Shown: positions 1-8,291, counted from the first letter of the stretch. The stretch is 34,145 bases of DNA from Corallococcus interemptor (GCF_003668875.1 NZ_RAWM01000095.1:1-34145); one strand, 5' to 3'. Numbers and translations: made by a program. The notes: a model not told the origin generated them from the sequence alone.

Positions 1-1
1 G

Positions 2-1066
2 CCGTCCACCCCGCCCAGCCCGCACGGGCCCGCGGGGCCTCACGGTGGCGTGCAGCTGGGGACCTTCCCGGTCCTCGGCTCGCTGAGCCTGAACGGGCGC
101 TTCGACCTCAACTACGAGCGCATCCATTACAACGACCACCCCTTCAAGTCGGAGGGCGAGAACGCGCTGCGCAGCTACCACCACTTCCTCTTCCTGACGC
201 GGCAGTCCGCCGAAGACCCGGTGACCCTCACCCTGGAGGTCCTGTCACTCCAGTTCTGGGAGGTGGGCTACCGGGTGGGCGGCGCGTCCTGGCCGGTGAA
301 GGTGTTCGCCAAGGGGGGCAAGATCCTGGTGCCCTTCGGCGGGGATCCGCTCTTCCATCACAGCTACGGAGGGCTCGCGGGCTTTGATCAGCGGGTGCTT
401 CCGGTGGTGTTCGCCCGGGAAGGGCTGACGGTGAACGTGGAGCGCCGCCTGGGGCCGCTCGCCCTCTCCGGTGACGCCTACGTCATCGCCGGCTACCGGC
501 TGAAGCGTGCCGACGCGGTGCTCAACCTCCAGTCGGACCTGGCACCGCTGGAGGACACCCCCCTGGGCGTCGGCGCGAGACTTGGCGGCGCGTGGGGCCC
601 CATCAACGTCTGGTACTCGCCCTACTTCAATTCGCTGGGCTTCGGGCGCCGCCTGTTCCTCCAGGCGCTGGACGTGGCGGTGTGGCGTCCGCGTGGGCTC
701 CCGGTGCTGGAGCACTTCTCGCTGGGCGCCGGGCTGCTGCGCGCGGACGTGTCCGGAGGCGAGGCGGAGGGCTACGGCGGGCCGGGCGCGGACTACTACC
801 ACTTCGCCAGCTACCTCCAGCTGCGCTACCACCCCACGGACTGGCTCTACGTCCAGTACCGGCAGGGGCTGCGCACCTTCGGAAACCGCCGGGGCCTCAT
901 CCTGGACTCGAACGCGCTCACCCGCGAGGACGCCTCCAGCCACAACGTGGGCGTGGTCGCGCGGTGGCGGGGCTTGAGCGCCGGCCTCTTCCAGTTCTGG
1001 AACCTGGAGAAGGTCGACGAAACGCCGGACGACTTCACGCGGCTGGTGGTGGCCTATGAGTTCTGA
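2..1066 (+). CDS. Outer-membrane beta-barrel (porin-like) protein, 5' end outside window
   Basis: The frame is open from base 2, so the true start and signal peptide lie upstream; the GTG at 50 is probably internal because nothing resembling a signal peptide follows it. The visible protein starts with a Pro/Gly-rich stretch, then alternates hydrophobic and polar residues with many aromatics and Gly, as in transmembrane beta strands. It ends VVAYEF, with the terminal Phe typical of substrates of the outer-membrane assembly machinery. I do not recognise a named family. Its last 11 bases overlap the start of a haem-binding lipoprotein gene, which is followed by a deca-haem lipoprotein, so the three are probably one operon. 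A role as the porin sheath for a cytochrome conduit is inferred from context only. Confidence 0.7.
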   Translation, partial: PSTPPSPHGPAGPHGGVQLGTFPVLGSLSLNGRFDLNYERIHYNDHPFKSEGENALRSYHHFLFLTRQSAEDPVTLTLEVLSLQFWEVGYRVGGASWPVKVFAKGGKILVPFGGDPLFHHSYGGLAGFDQRVLPVVFAREGLTVNVERRLGPLALSGDAYVIAGYRLKRADAVLNLQSDLAPLEDTPLGVGARLGGAWGPINVWYSPYFNSLGFGRRLFLQALDVAVWRPRGLPVLEHFSLGAGLLRADVSGGEAEGYGGPGADYYHFASYLQLRYHPTDWLYVQYRQGLRTFGNRRGLILDSNALTREDASSHNVGVVARWRGLSAGLFQFWNLEKVDETPDDFTRLVVAYEF

Positions 1067-1478
1067 CACCCGCACCGCGCTCCTCGCGACGCTGCTCACG
1101 CTGGCCCTGGGCTGCGCCGACTTCGAGCGGGGTCCCGTCTCCGCCGACGCCGGCCCGCCCCCCACCGATGGCGGTGGCGGAGGGGACGCGGGAAGCGCCG
1201 TGTCCTTCGCGAGCGACGTCCATCCGCTCCTCACCTCCGGCTGCCAGAGCTGCCATCGCGGCGGGGGCGCCGCGGGCAACACCTCCTTCCTGCTGACGGG
1301 CGATGCCGACGCGGACTACGCGGCGGTCATCTCCCTCACGGACACCTCCAACCCCTCCGCCAGCCGGCTGCTGCGCAAGACCTCCGGCGCGGGCCACGGC
1401 GGCGGAGCCATCTACGGGGAGGGCTCCCCGGAGTACCAGACCCTCCTCGCGTGGATCTCCGCAGGCGCCCAACCATGA
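1056..1478 (+). CDS. Mono-haem c-type cytochrome lipoprotein
   Basis: A 140-residue protein with a lipoprotein signal (hydrophobic stretch ending LALGC, lipidated Cys about residue 20), a flexible Asp-Ala-Gly/Gly-rich linker, and one CQSCH haem c attachment motif about residues 65-69. The segment after it resembles the small cytochrome domain that binds one covalent haem in exported proteins. It should sit on the inner or outer membrane facing the periplasm or surface. The ATG lies 11 bases inside the end of the upstream barrel gene and the stop overlaps an in-frame ATG of the downstream cytochrome gene, so translational coupling is likely. The role as an electron-transfer partner of the deca-haem protein is inferred from position. 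No distal Met ligand can be assigned with confidence. Confidence 0.75.
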   Translation: MSSDTRTALLATLLTLALGCADFERGPVSADAGPPPTDGGGGGDAGSAVSFASDVHPLLTSGCQSCHRGGGAAGNTSFLLTGDADADYAAVISLTDTSNPSASRLLRKTSGAGHGGGAIYGEGSPEYQTLLAWISAGAQP

Positions 1479-1492
1479 CGCACCTTCCTTCC

Positions 1493-1496
1493 GAGG
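1493..1496 (+). promoter_or_regulatory. Ribosome binding site deciding the deca-haem cytochrome start
   Basis: GAGG lies 8 bases before the ATG at 1505. The alternative ATG at 1475, which overlaps the preceding stop as ATGA, has no comparable site. The 1505 start also places the positive n-region directly before the hydrophobic segment and the LSAC lipobox. Confidence 0.5.
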
Positions 1497-1504
1497 CGGC
1501 CCCC

Positions 1505-3820
1505 ATGAGACGACCCCTCCTGATGCTGCTGCTCTGCGTGCTGAGCGCCTGCGCCAAACTGGAGACGCCCCACCCGGAGGTCGTCACGGACGGTCCGCAC
1601 TCGGTGCTCGTGGGCCAGTCCATCCAGCTCACGGCCACCACGCGCGAGTCCACCGGCGACGGCTACCGCTGGGAGAGCGAGGCCCCGGCCATCGCCACCG
1701 TGGACGACTCCGGCCAGGTGACGGGCGTCAGCGCGGGGGAGACCGCCATCAAGGTCACCGGCGCGAAGTCGAAGCTGGAGGCGCGCCACGTGGTGGTGGT
1801 GATGGGCAGCCTCGCGAGCGACGGGGGCGTCGACCCCAGCCAGGTGCCCTACTACCTCGCCTGGTCCGGCTCTCCGCACGCGGACACCACCGCCGAGGCC
1901 TTCTCCCACTGGAACCAGGACGGCCTCGTCCCCGCCAGCTGCGCGCGTTGCCACAGCTCCGAGGGCTACATCGACTTCCTGGGCGGTGACGGATCCTCGC
2001 CCGGCAGGGTGGACGCCCCCGCGCCGGCGGGGTCGGTGGTCCGCTGCGAGACGTGCCATGACAGCGCCGCCGCGAGCCTGACCGCGGTCACCTTCCCCGC
2101 GGGCAAGCAGGTCACCGGCCTGGGCCCGGAGGCACGCTGCGTGGTGTGTCACCAGGGGCGCGCCTCCGGCAAGGACGTGGACGCGCAGATTGCGGACGCG
2201 GGCGTGGTGGGCGAGGACACCGCCTCCGCCGCGCTGGGCTTCACCAACATCCATTACTACCCCGCGGGCGCGACGCTCTTCGCCAGTCAGGCCGCGGGCG
2301 GCTACCAGTACGCGGGCCAGGTCTACGACTCGCGCTTCCGCCACGTGCCCAACTTCGACAAGTGCAACGAGTGCCACGACCCGCACACCACGCGAGTCCG
2401 CTGGGAGGCCTGCGCCACCTGCCACCCCGGTGTGACCGACGTCACGAAGGCCTGGGACATCCGGCAGATCGCCTCGCGCAACCAGGACTACGACGGGGAC
2501 AACAACCGCACCGAGGGCATCTACTACGAGCTCCAGGGCCTGCGGGACCGGCTGCTCGCCGCCATCCAGCGCTACGGCGCGGAGCGGGCCCAGCCCATCT
2601 GCTACGGCAACACGCACCCGTACTGGTTCCGCGACACCAACGGGGACGGGACGTGCGCCCAGGGTGAAGCCGTCGCGGCCAACACGTACGCCAGCTGGAC
2701 ACCCCGCCTGCAGAAGGCGGCGTACAACTACCAGCTGTCCCGGGTGGATCCGGGCGCGTTCGCGCACAACGCGAAGTACATCCTCCAGCTGCTGCACGAC
2801 TCCACCCAGTCGCTGAACACCGCGCTGAGCGTGCCCTTCGACACGTCGCTGCTGGTGCGCAACGACCCGGGCCACTTCAACGGCGCCAGCAAGGCGGCGC
2901 GCAACTGGGACTCGAGCGAGACCGTCCAGGCCAGCTGCTCGCGCTGCCACAGCGGCGCGCAGGGCTACCGCTTCTTCGTGCAGTACGGCGTCGGGCAGCT
3001 GGTGCCGGAGACCGCCAACGGCCTGGAGTGCTCCACCTGCCACGAGAACTTCGAACCGGACTACGACGTCTTCGTCCCCGCCCAGACGTGGCTGCCGGAC
3101 GGCAAGACGGTGAACCTGCCGGGCCAGGACAACCTCTGCGCCAACTGCCACATCGGCCGCGCGTCCAAGGCCACCATTGATACGGCGCTGGGCGCGGGGG
3201 GCACGCCGCGGTTCCAGAACGTGCACTACCTGCCGGCCGCGGGGACGCGCGAAGGGACGCTGGCGCGGATTGGCTACGAGTACCCCAACAAGACCTACGC
3301 CGGGCGGCTCACGCACATGGGCGGCGTGCAGTGCACCAGCTGCCATGTCCCGGGCAAGAGCAACCACACCTTCCGCATCCAGGACGTGTGGAACGAGCGC
3401 TGTGAGACGTGCCACGCGGACCAGGGCACGGCGGAGCAGATCCGCCTGGTCCACACGGCGGACTATGACGGCGACGGGAACACGGCGGAGTCCCTGGCGG
3501 CGGAGGTGCAGGGCATGGCCGCGCGCCTGCTGACCGCCATGCGCGGGGTGACGGGCAACGGCCTCTGCTACAACGGCGACGTCAATCCGTACTTCTTCAA
3601 GGACACGGACAAGGACGGCACCTGCGGCGCCACCGAGTCCGTCTCCGCCAACGCGTTCGCGCCGTTCACGCCGGCGCTGGTGAAGGCCGCCCACAACTAC
3701 CAGCTGAGCAAGAAGGACCCCGGCGCCTGGGCCCACAACTTCAACTACGTCGGGCAGCTCCTCTACGACAGCGTGGAGGACCTCACGGGGGTGGCCCCCT
3801 TGAACATGCTCCGGCCTTGA
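1505..3820 (+). CDS. Deca-haem c-type cytochrome lipoprotein with Ig-like domain and duplicated penta-haem module
   Basis: The 771-residue protein has a lipoprotein signal (lipobox LSAC), then a bacterial Ig-like (Big_2-type) domain about residues 20-100. Ten CxxCH haem motifs follow, at about residues 146, 181, 212, 287, 303 and 478, 509, 545, 610, 633. The two sets of five are arranged alike, and each is followed by the same tail: an EF-hand-like DYDGD segment, a helical ELQG/EVQG segment, a Cys-containing region with DTNGDGTC or DTDKDGTC, and a conserved YNYQLS...DPGA...HN segment. The protein therefore arose by internal duplication of a penta-haem module. It is probably an outer-membrane or surface electron carrier or multihaem reductase; the substrate is unknown. 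It is the third gene of the cluster with the barrel and the mono-haem lipoprotein. Start 1505 is preferred for its GAGG site; 1475 is possible. Confidence 0.85.
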   Translation: MRRPLLMLLLCVLSACAKLETPHPEVVTDGPHSVLVGQSIQLTATTRESTGDGYRWESEAPAIATVDDSGQVTGVSAGETAIKVTGAKSKLEARHVVVVMGSLASDGGVDPSQVPYYLAWSGSPHADTTAEAFSHWNQDGLVPASCARCHSSEGYIDFLGGDGSSPGRVDAPAPAGSVVRCETCHDSAAASLTAVTFPAGKQVTGLGPEARCVVCHQGRASGKDVDAQIADAGVVGEDTASAALGFTNIHYYPAGATLFASQAAGGYQYAGQVYDSRFRHVPNFDKCNECHDPHTTRVRWEACATCHPGVTDVTKAWDIRQIASRNQDYDGDNNRTEGIYYELQGLRDRLLAAIQRYGAERAQPICYGNTHPYWFRDTNGDGTCAQGEAVAANTYASWTPRLQKAAYNYQLSRVDPGAFAHNAKYILQLLHDSTQSLNTALSVPFDTSLLVRNDPGHFNGASKAARNWDSSETVQASCSRCHSGAQGYRFFVQYGVGQLVPETANGLECSTCHENFEPDYDVFVPAQTWLPDGKTVNLPGQDNLCANCHIGRASKATIDTALGAGGTPRFQNVHYLPAAGTREGTLARIGYEYPNKTYAGRLTHMGGVQCTSCHVPGKSNHTFRIQDVWNERCETCHADQGTAEQIRLVHTADYDGDGNTAESLAAEVQGMAARLLTAMRGVTGNGLCYNGDVNPYFFKDTDKDGTCGATESVSANAFAPFTPALVKAAHNYQLSKKDPGAWAHNFNYVGQLLYDSVEDLTGVAPLNMLRP

Positions 3821-3850
3821 GGCTGGAATCCGCGTGTGAGCACCGCCACT

Positions 3851-3869
3851 CGCCGGGACAGGCCCGGCG
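3851..3869 (+). terminator. Stem-loop after the cytochrome cluster
   Basis: CGCCGGG and CCCGGCG form a perfect 7-bp stem around a 5-base loop, 30 bases after the deca-haem gene's stop. No T-run follows, so this is only a candidate terminator or mRNA 3'-end stabiliser. It could also lie in the leader of the next gene, whose start is 28 bases downstream. Confidence 0.35.
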
Positions 3870-3896
3870 GGCGCGGTCGCCGAGGAACGCGGACCC

Positions 3897-5660
3897 ATGA
3901 AGCCCTTCCTGTTCTCCCAGCCCTTCAACCCGGCGCGCCTGGCCTCCAGGGCGTTGCTCGTCCCCCTGCTCCTGCTGCTGGGAGGCCCTGTCGCCTGCGG
4001 CGATGACGACCCGGATCCGCGTCCCGACAGCGGCACCCCGCCACCCGTGGACGCCGGCTTCGATGCGGGCACGCGCACCGACGCGGGCACGGACGTGGAC
4101 GCGGGCACGCACGTGGACGCGGGCACGGAGGCTGACGCGGGCACCTACGACGACGCGGGCCCCTACGACGCGGGCACCTACGACGCGGGCACCTACGACG
4201 ACGCGGGCACCTACGACGACGCGGGCACCGGCATGGATGCGGGCACCGAGGCCGACGCCGGCACCGACGGTGGCGTGTTGGGGTGCACGCCCAGCGGCTG
4301 GGTGGATGAGACGCCGGACCTGAGCGTCATCCAGAACACGTCGCTCGACATCAAGGCCCGGCTGGAGGCCATCCCAGGCCTGACCGTGACGCAGGAGCGG
4401 ACCAGCAACATCCCCGCGGGCTACCGGCTCTTCGTGCTGAAGTACAACCAGCCGGCGGACCACGCCCACCCGGAGTGCCAGCGCTTCGAGCAGGAAGCCA
4501 CGCTGCTGCACAAGGCGGACACCAGCCCCACGGTGCTCTCCACGAGCGGCTACAACCTCATCCCCGGCACCGGCCGCACGGAGCCCACGCAGCTCCTGTC
4601 CGCGAACCAGGTCTCCGTCGAGCACCGCTTCTTCGAGGAGAGCACCCCGGCCCCCGCGGACTGGAGCCACCTCACCATCCGCCAGTCCGCGGATGACTTC
4701 CACCGCCTCACCCAGGCGCTCAAGCTCATCTACACCGGCAAGTGGGTGTCCACGGGCGGCAGCAAGGGCGGCGAGACGGTGGTGTTCTTCCGCCGCTTCT
4801 ACCCGGATGACGTGGACGCCACCGTGGCGTACGTGGCGCCCATCGCGAAGCGCAACGACGAGCGCTTCGTGACCTTCCAGGAGACCGTGGGCGGAGACGC
4901 GCAGCTCGCGTGCCGCGAGCGCCTGTGGGCCTTCCAGCGCGAGGTGCTCTCGCGGCGGGACCGGATGCTCACCCTCGTGGACGAATACGCCACGAACAAC
5001 AACCTGACGTACTCCCAGCTGGGCCGCGAGCTGGCGCTGGAGCACGCCGTCATCGAGACCTACTTCGCCTTCTGGCAGTACTTCCCCGCGTCGACCTGCG
5101 CCACGTACATCCCCGAAGCCACAGCCACCACGCCGGATGGGGACCTGTTCGAAGCGCTGGACACCGTGGTCGGCATCAACTCGTTCTCGGACCAGGGCAT
5201 CACCCCGTACGCGGCCTACTACTACCAGGCCGCGGCGGAGCTGGGCTGGCCCCAGCCCTATGAGAAGCACCTGGGCGCGCTCATCCACTTCCCGGACACC
5301 GACACCGGCGAGGTGTACTCGCCGCCGGGCATCCCGTTCGTCTTCCGCCCGGAGGCCATGCCGGACATCCAGGATTGGGTGTCCACGCAGGGCCAGCGCC
5401 TGATGTTCATCTACGGCAGCTACGACCCGTGGACGGCGGCGGCCTACGTGCTGGGCAACGCGCAGGACTCCTACCTGTACACGGTCCCGGGAGGCACGCA
5501 CGGCTCGCGCATCAGCCAGCTGCCCGCCGCCCAGCAGGCGGAGGCGAAGGCCACGCTCAACCGCTGGATGGGCATCACCCCGCTGAAGCGCGCGCCCAGG
5601 TACCTGCGCTCGGAGGAGCCGCCCATCGCCGGCCCCCACGTGCCGCCCCGCCTGCGCTAG
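3897..5660 (+). CDS. S37-family serine peptidase lipoprotein (prolyl tripeptidyl aminopeptidase-like)
   Basis: The 587-residue protein has a hydrophobic signal ending in PVAC (lipidated Cys34), an acidic start to the mature chain, and a linker of 13 Asp-Ala-Gly repeats (residues 52-123). The peptidase domain starts near residue 130. The GGSKGG nucleophile motif (Ser289) followed by a FYPDDVDATVAYVAP segment is characteristic of family S37, the alpha/beta-hydrolase peptidases that include Streptomyces secreted tripeptidyl aminopeptidases. Candidate Asp510 (YDPW) and His535 (GGTHGS) complete a triad. It probably removes short peptides from protein N-termini at the cell surface, fitting a predatory, protein-degrading organism. 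A GAGGA site 10 bases upstream supports the start. It converges on the GST gene. Confidence 0.85.
   Translation: MKPFLFSQPFNPARLASRALLVPLLLLLGGPVACGDDDPDPRPDSGTPPPVDAGFDAGTRTDAGTDVDAGTHVDAGTEADAGTYDDAGPYDAGTYDAGTYDDAGTYDDAGTGMDAGTEADAGTDGGVLGCTPSGWVDETPDLSVIQNTSLDIKARLEAIPGLTVTQERTSNIPAGYRLFVLKYNQPADHAHPECQRFEQEATLLHKADTSPTVLSTSGYNLIPGTGRTEPTQLLSANQVSVEHRFFEESTPAPADWSHLTIRQSADDFHRLTQALKLIYTGKWVSTGGSKGGETVVFFRRFYPDDVDATVAYVAPIAKRNDERFVTFQETVGGDAQLACRERLWAFQREVLSRRDRMLTLVDEYATNNNLTYSQLGRELALEHAVIETYFAFWQYFPASTCATYIPEATATTPDGDLFEALDTVVGINSFSDQGITPYAAYYYQAAAELGWPQPYEKHLGALIHFPDTDTGEVYSPPGIPFVFRPEAMPDIQDWVSTQGQRLMFIYGSYDPWTAAAYVLGNAQDSYLYTVPGGTHGSRISQLPAAQQAEAKATLNRWMGITPLKRAPRYLRSEEPPIAGPHVPPRLR
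4050..4265 (+). repeat. Tandem repeat encoding an Asp-Ala-Gly-Thr linker
   Basis: Thirteen imperfect units of about 12-18 bases, centred on gacgcgggcac, encode repeated DAGT motifs with variable spacers (YD, VD, EA, TD). It forms an acidic extended tether between the lipidated Cys and the peptidase domain. Such repeats commonly change length by slippage. Confidence 0.85.
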
Positions 5661-5681
5661 GCGTCGCGGAACCAGGCCTCT

Positions 5682-6302
5682 TCAACGGCCCATCTTGTAC
5701 GGCCCGCCCCGCTCCAGCGCCCGCTGGTACGCGGGGCGCGCATGGAGCCGGTCGAGGTAGGCCGTGAGGTTCGGCAGCTCCGCCAGCAACCGGAAGGACT
5801 TCGCGGCCTCCAGCACGAAGCTCAGCTGGATGTCCGCGCCCGTCAGTGAATCACCCACCAGGTACTCACGGCCCTGGAGCGCGCCCTCCAGGTACGTGAG
5901 GTGGTTCTTCAGCTCGGAGTCGATGCGCGGCTTGATGGGCGCCGCGGCGTCCCCCAGCCGCTTCACGTAGAGCTGCTGCACGATGGGCAGCATCGCGGAG
6001 CCCTCCGCGTAGTGGAGGAAGTGCGTGTAGCGGTCCAGGTCCTCCGGCGCGGGCGAAAGCCGGCCCTGGCCGTACCTGCGGATCACCGACTCGATGATGG
6101 CGCCGGACTCCGCCAGCACGCGGCCGCCGTCCTCCACCAGCGGCGACTTGCCCAGCGGGTGGATGGCCTTGAGCTCCGGCGGAGCGAACCCCGTCTTCGG
6201 GTCGCGCTCGTAGCGGACGACCTCGTAGTCGAGCCCCAGCTCCTCCAGGAGCCAGAGGATGCGCTGCGAGCGGGATTCGGAGAGGTGGTGGACCTTCAAC
6301 AT
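5682..6302 (-). CDS. Glutathione S-transferase family protein (GTT1-like)
   Basis: The 206-residue cytosolic protein has an N-terminal thioredoxin-fold domain (residues 1-80), with SRSQRILWLLEELGL after the first strand and the glutathione-contacting segments KSPLVEDG and ESGAIIE, then an all-helical C-terminal domain ending about residue 200. Length and domain order are normal for the family. The pattern is closest to the fungal/bacterial GTT1-like group, whose bacterial members detoxify electrophiles or act as peroxidases; the substrate cannot be read from sequence. The ATG at 6302 is chosen over upstream in-frame codons because the protein then begins MLKVHHL, the first strand, and AGGAG lies 10 bases before it. 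No operon partner is evident. Confidence 0.85.
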   Translation of the reverse strand: MLKVHHLSESRSQRILWLLEELGLDYEVVRYERDPKTGFAPPELKAIHPLGKSPLVEDGGRVLAESGAIIESVIRRYGQGRLSPAPEDLDRYTHFLHYAEGSAMLPIVQQLYVKRLGDAAAPIKPRIDSELKNHLTYLEGALQGREYLVGDSLTGADIQLSFVLEAAKSFRLLAELPNLTAYLDRLHARPAYQRALERGGPYKMGR

Positions 6303-6348
6303 GAGGGGAGGGCTCCTGGCACGTGCGCCGGGCACACTCTCCCAGGTC

Positions 6349-6379
6349 GCTCCTCCGGACCCGCGTCATCCGGAGGAGC
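6349..6379 (-). terminator. Strong stem-loop after the secreted nuclease gene
   Basis: GCTCCTCCGGA (6349-6359) pairs perfectly with TCCGGAGGAGC (6369-6379) around a 9-base loop. It lies 11 bases past the stop of the minus-strand nuclease gene and before the GST start. No T-run follows on the minus strand, so it may act as an intrinsic terminator without U-tract or as a 3'-end stabiliser. Confidence 0.55.
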
Positions 6380-6390
6380 GGTGTTCAGCA

Positions 6391-8112
6391 CTAGAACGCG
6401 GCGCCGCTGGCGCGCTTGCCGGGCGAGCTCGTCAGGCTGGACACACCTGTGTGCAGCACGAAGGAGCCCGTGGAGGCCCCATCCGGGCCGCGGTTGGCGG
6501 ACACACCGTCCGTGCCCGAGAGCGACGAGGCGAACGTGGCCGTGTCCACCACCGTGCCGGCGCTGTTCTTCACCGTGACGGTGTCACCGCTGTTGCCCAG
6601 GTTCAGCATGCCCGTGGACGCGGCCACCGCGCCCACCGTGCCGGAGGGGATGCCCGCCGCGCCGCCAAACACCACCACCGCCTTGCCCGCCGCCACCGTG
6701 GTGCCGCTGGCGAAGGTGTGGCGCACGCCCGTGCCGTCCGACACCGTCCAGCCGCCCAGGTCCACCGCCGCGGTGCCGCTGTTCACCAGCTCCACGAACT
6801 CGCCGTTCACATCCGAGCCCGGCTCGTTGAGCAGCACCTCGTTGATGAACACCTTGCCCGTGCCGCCGCCGGTGCCGCCCGTGGTGATGGTGAAGGCCGC
6901 GTTGGACAGGTCCGTGACGGTGGCGTTGCTCGCGTCGCTCACGCGCACCCACGCGGTGGTGCTGGCGCTGGAGGGCACCGTCCACGCCACGCCGCCTCCG
7001 GAAGCGCCCGTGCTGGCCGTCAGGGTCGTCCACGTGGAGCCGTTCAGGGAATACTCCACCTTCACGTTGGTGATGCCGGACGCCGTCCAGGTGATGGTCT
7101 GCGAGGAGCCCGCCGGCCAGCTCTCACCGCCGTTGGGCGACAGCACCGTCACGGACGAGGACGTGGCGCTGTCCCCCGGGATGAGGAAGTCCTTGATGAC
7201 GCCCATGTGCTGCATGCCGGACGCGCCGCTGTCACCCGACAGCGCCGGGGAGATGTCGGAGAGGGGCGAGTACACGCGCGTGTCCACCACCAGGCCGTTG
7301 GCGAACGTGCTGGAGCCCATGACCACCGGCGTCTGGTAGGCGCGCAGGTCGTTGTCCACCAGCACGTGGTCGTACGGCGAGTTGCGGCCCGCGTTGGTGT
7401 TGGTGTTGCCATTCTTGTCCGCCGGGTACGGCGACGCCGTGGACACCACGCTGGAGAAGGTGCTGAAGGTCGCCTCGCCGCGGCTGCCGGTGTTGAAGTC
7501 ACCGCCGATGACCAGGTAGTCGCTGGCGGGCACGTTGGCGTTGATGAACTTCACCAGGTTGGACGCCTCCGTGTTGCGGACGCTGGAGCCCGTCGTCAGC
7601 AGGTGCACGCTGATGGCCCACAGGTCCTTGGGCCCCGGGATGTCGATGCGCGCCCACGCGAAGTCGCGATTGGACACCTGCGTGTCGTCCCACTCACCGG
7701 CGGCGATGATGGGGTAGCGGCTGATGATGCCGTTCGGAATCTGCGCGCCGCCCTCGCGGTAGTAGGAGAAGCCCGTGCCGAACGCCGTATCCACGAAGCC
7801 GCGGAGGTCCGCCGCGGAGTCCGTCTTGTAGTTGAACTCCTGGATCATCACGATGTCGGGGTCGGTGCCCTGGAAGATGCGGATGCCGTGGCCCGGGTCG
7901 TAGTCCTGCCCCGTGCCGCTGCTCAGGTTGGCCGCCATCAGGCGCAGCCGCACGTTCAGCGCGTCCTCGCGCGCCACCAGACGCGGCGCCGTCTCCTCCG
8001 CGTCCGCCTCCACGGAGCCACCGCACGCGCTCAGCGCCGCGCACAGCAGCGTGAAGGACCACGTACGCCAAAAGGTGGCGGACCGCGGGAAGAGGTCTTG
8101 TTTCAGGCTCAC
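6391..8112 (-). CDS. Exported endonuclease/exonuclease/phosphatase-fold lipoprotein with lamin-tail domain
   Basis: The 573-residue protein has a lipoprotein signal (LSAC, Cys30). An EEP-fold (DNase I-like) domain spans about residues 52-312, with the expected catalytic series: Glu92 in MIQEF, His170 in ISVHL, Asp205 and Asn207 in GGDFN, Asp248/His249 and a terminal His302. A beta-sandwich of the SPNGGESW type follows (about 323-412), and a lamin-tail domain (about 419-540) starting FINEVLLNEPG. Lamin-tail domains are common in secreted bacterial nucleases. Likely substrates are extracellular DNA or phosphodiesters, suggesting nutrient scavenging from prey or matrix DNA; this is inferred. The gene stands alone, with a 179-base upstream gap and a strong hairpin downstream. 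Confidence 0.85.
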   Translation of the reverse strand: MSLKQDLFPRSATFWRTWSFTLLCAALSACGGSVEADAEETAPRLVAREDALNVRLRLMAANLSSGTGQDYDPGHGIRIFQGTDPDIVMIQEFNYKTDSAADLRGFVDTAFGTGFSYYREGGAQIPNGIISRYPIIAAGEWDDTQVSNRDFAWARIDIPGPKDLWAISVHLLTTGSSVRNTEASNLVKFINANVPASDYLVIGGDFNTGSRGEATFSTFSSVVSTASPYPADKNGNTNTNAGRNSPYDHVLVDNDLRAYQTPVVMGSSTFANGLVVDTRVYSPLSDISPALSGDSGASGMQHMGVIKDFLIPGDSATSSSVTVLSPNGGESWPAGSSQTITWTASGITNVKVEYSLNGSTWTTLTASTGASGGGVAWTVPSSASTTAWVRVSDASNATVTDLSNAAFTITTGGTGGGTGKVFINEVLLNEPGSDVNGEFVELVNSGTAAVDLGGWTVSDGTGVRHTFASGTTVAAGKAVVVFGGAAGIPSGTVGAVAASTGMLNLGNSGDTVTVKNSAGTVVDTATFASSLSGTDGVSANRGPDGASTGSFVLHTGVSSLTSSPGKRASGAAF

Positions 8113-8291
8113 GATGTTTCATCCTGCTCCCGGAAAAAACCGGAAGCCGTAGAGGTTCATGGACGTCACGGCAGGGCCGCGGACGCAGTATTCCGCGTAC
8201 ACGACGCCACCGCCGTTTATCCGTCACATTCCTTGAAACGTTGCGTGAGCGGCGCATCCCGCCCGGCGGGGACGCGCAATGTTACGCATTG
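8113..8291. other. Intergenic gap holding the nuclease gene promoter region
   Basis: This 179-base gap has no ORF worth calling. It has more A/T than its surroundings, a short CCGG-(6 nt)-CCGG hairpin near 8129-8144, and two TGTTAC direct repeats exactly 10 bases apart (8280-8285 and 8290-8295), the second touching the stop of the membrane-protein gene. No convincing -35/-10 pair stands out. Confidence 0.4.

Noticed and set aside
1412-4144. Very long open frame on the minus strand opposite the deca-haem gene
   Set aside because: It is a GC-codon shadow of the cytochrome genes: Arg/Val/Ala-rich, no domain, no plausible start, and the plus strand has clear CxxCH motifs.
4050-4265. Possible CRISPR or DNA-level repeat array
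   Set aside because: Units are short, in frame and encode a peptide linker; there are no unique spacers of constant length.
3783-5639. Long minus-strand frame opposite the S37 peptidase
   Set aside because: Its repetitive Ala-Arg-Val sequence is the reverse of the DAGT repeat and it has no recognisable features.
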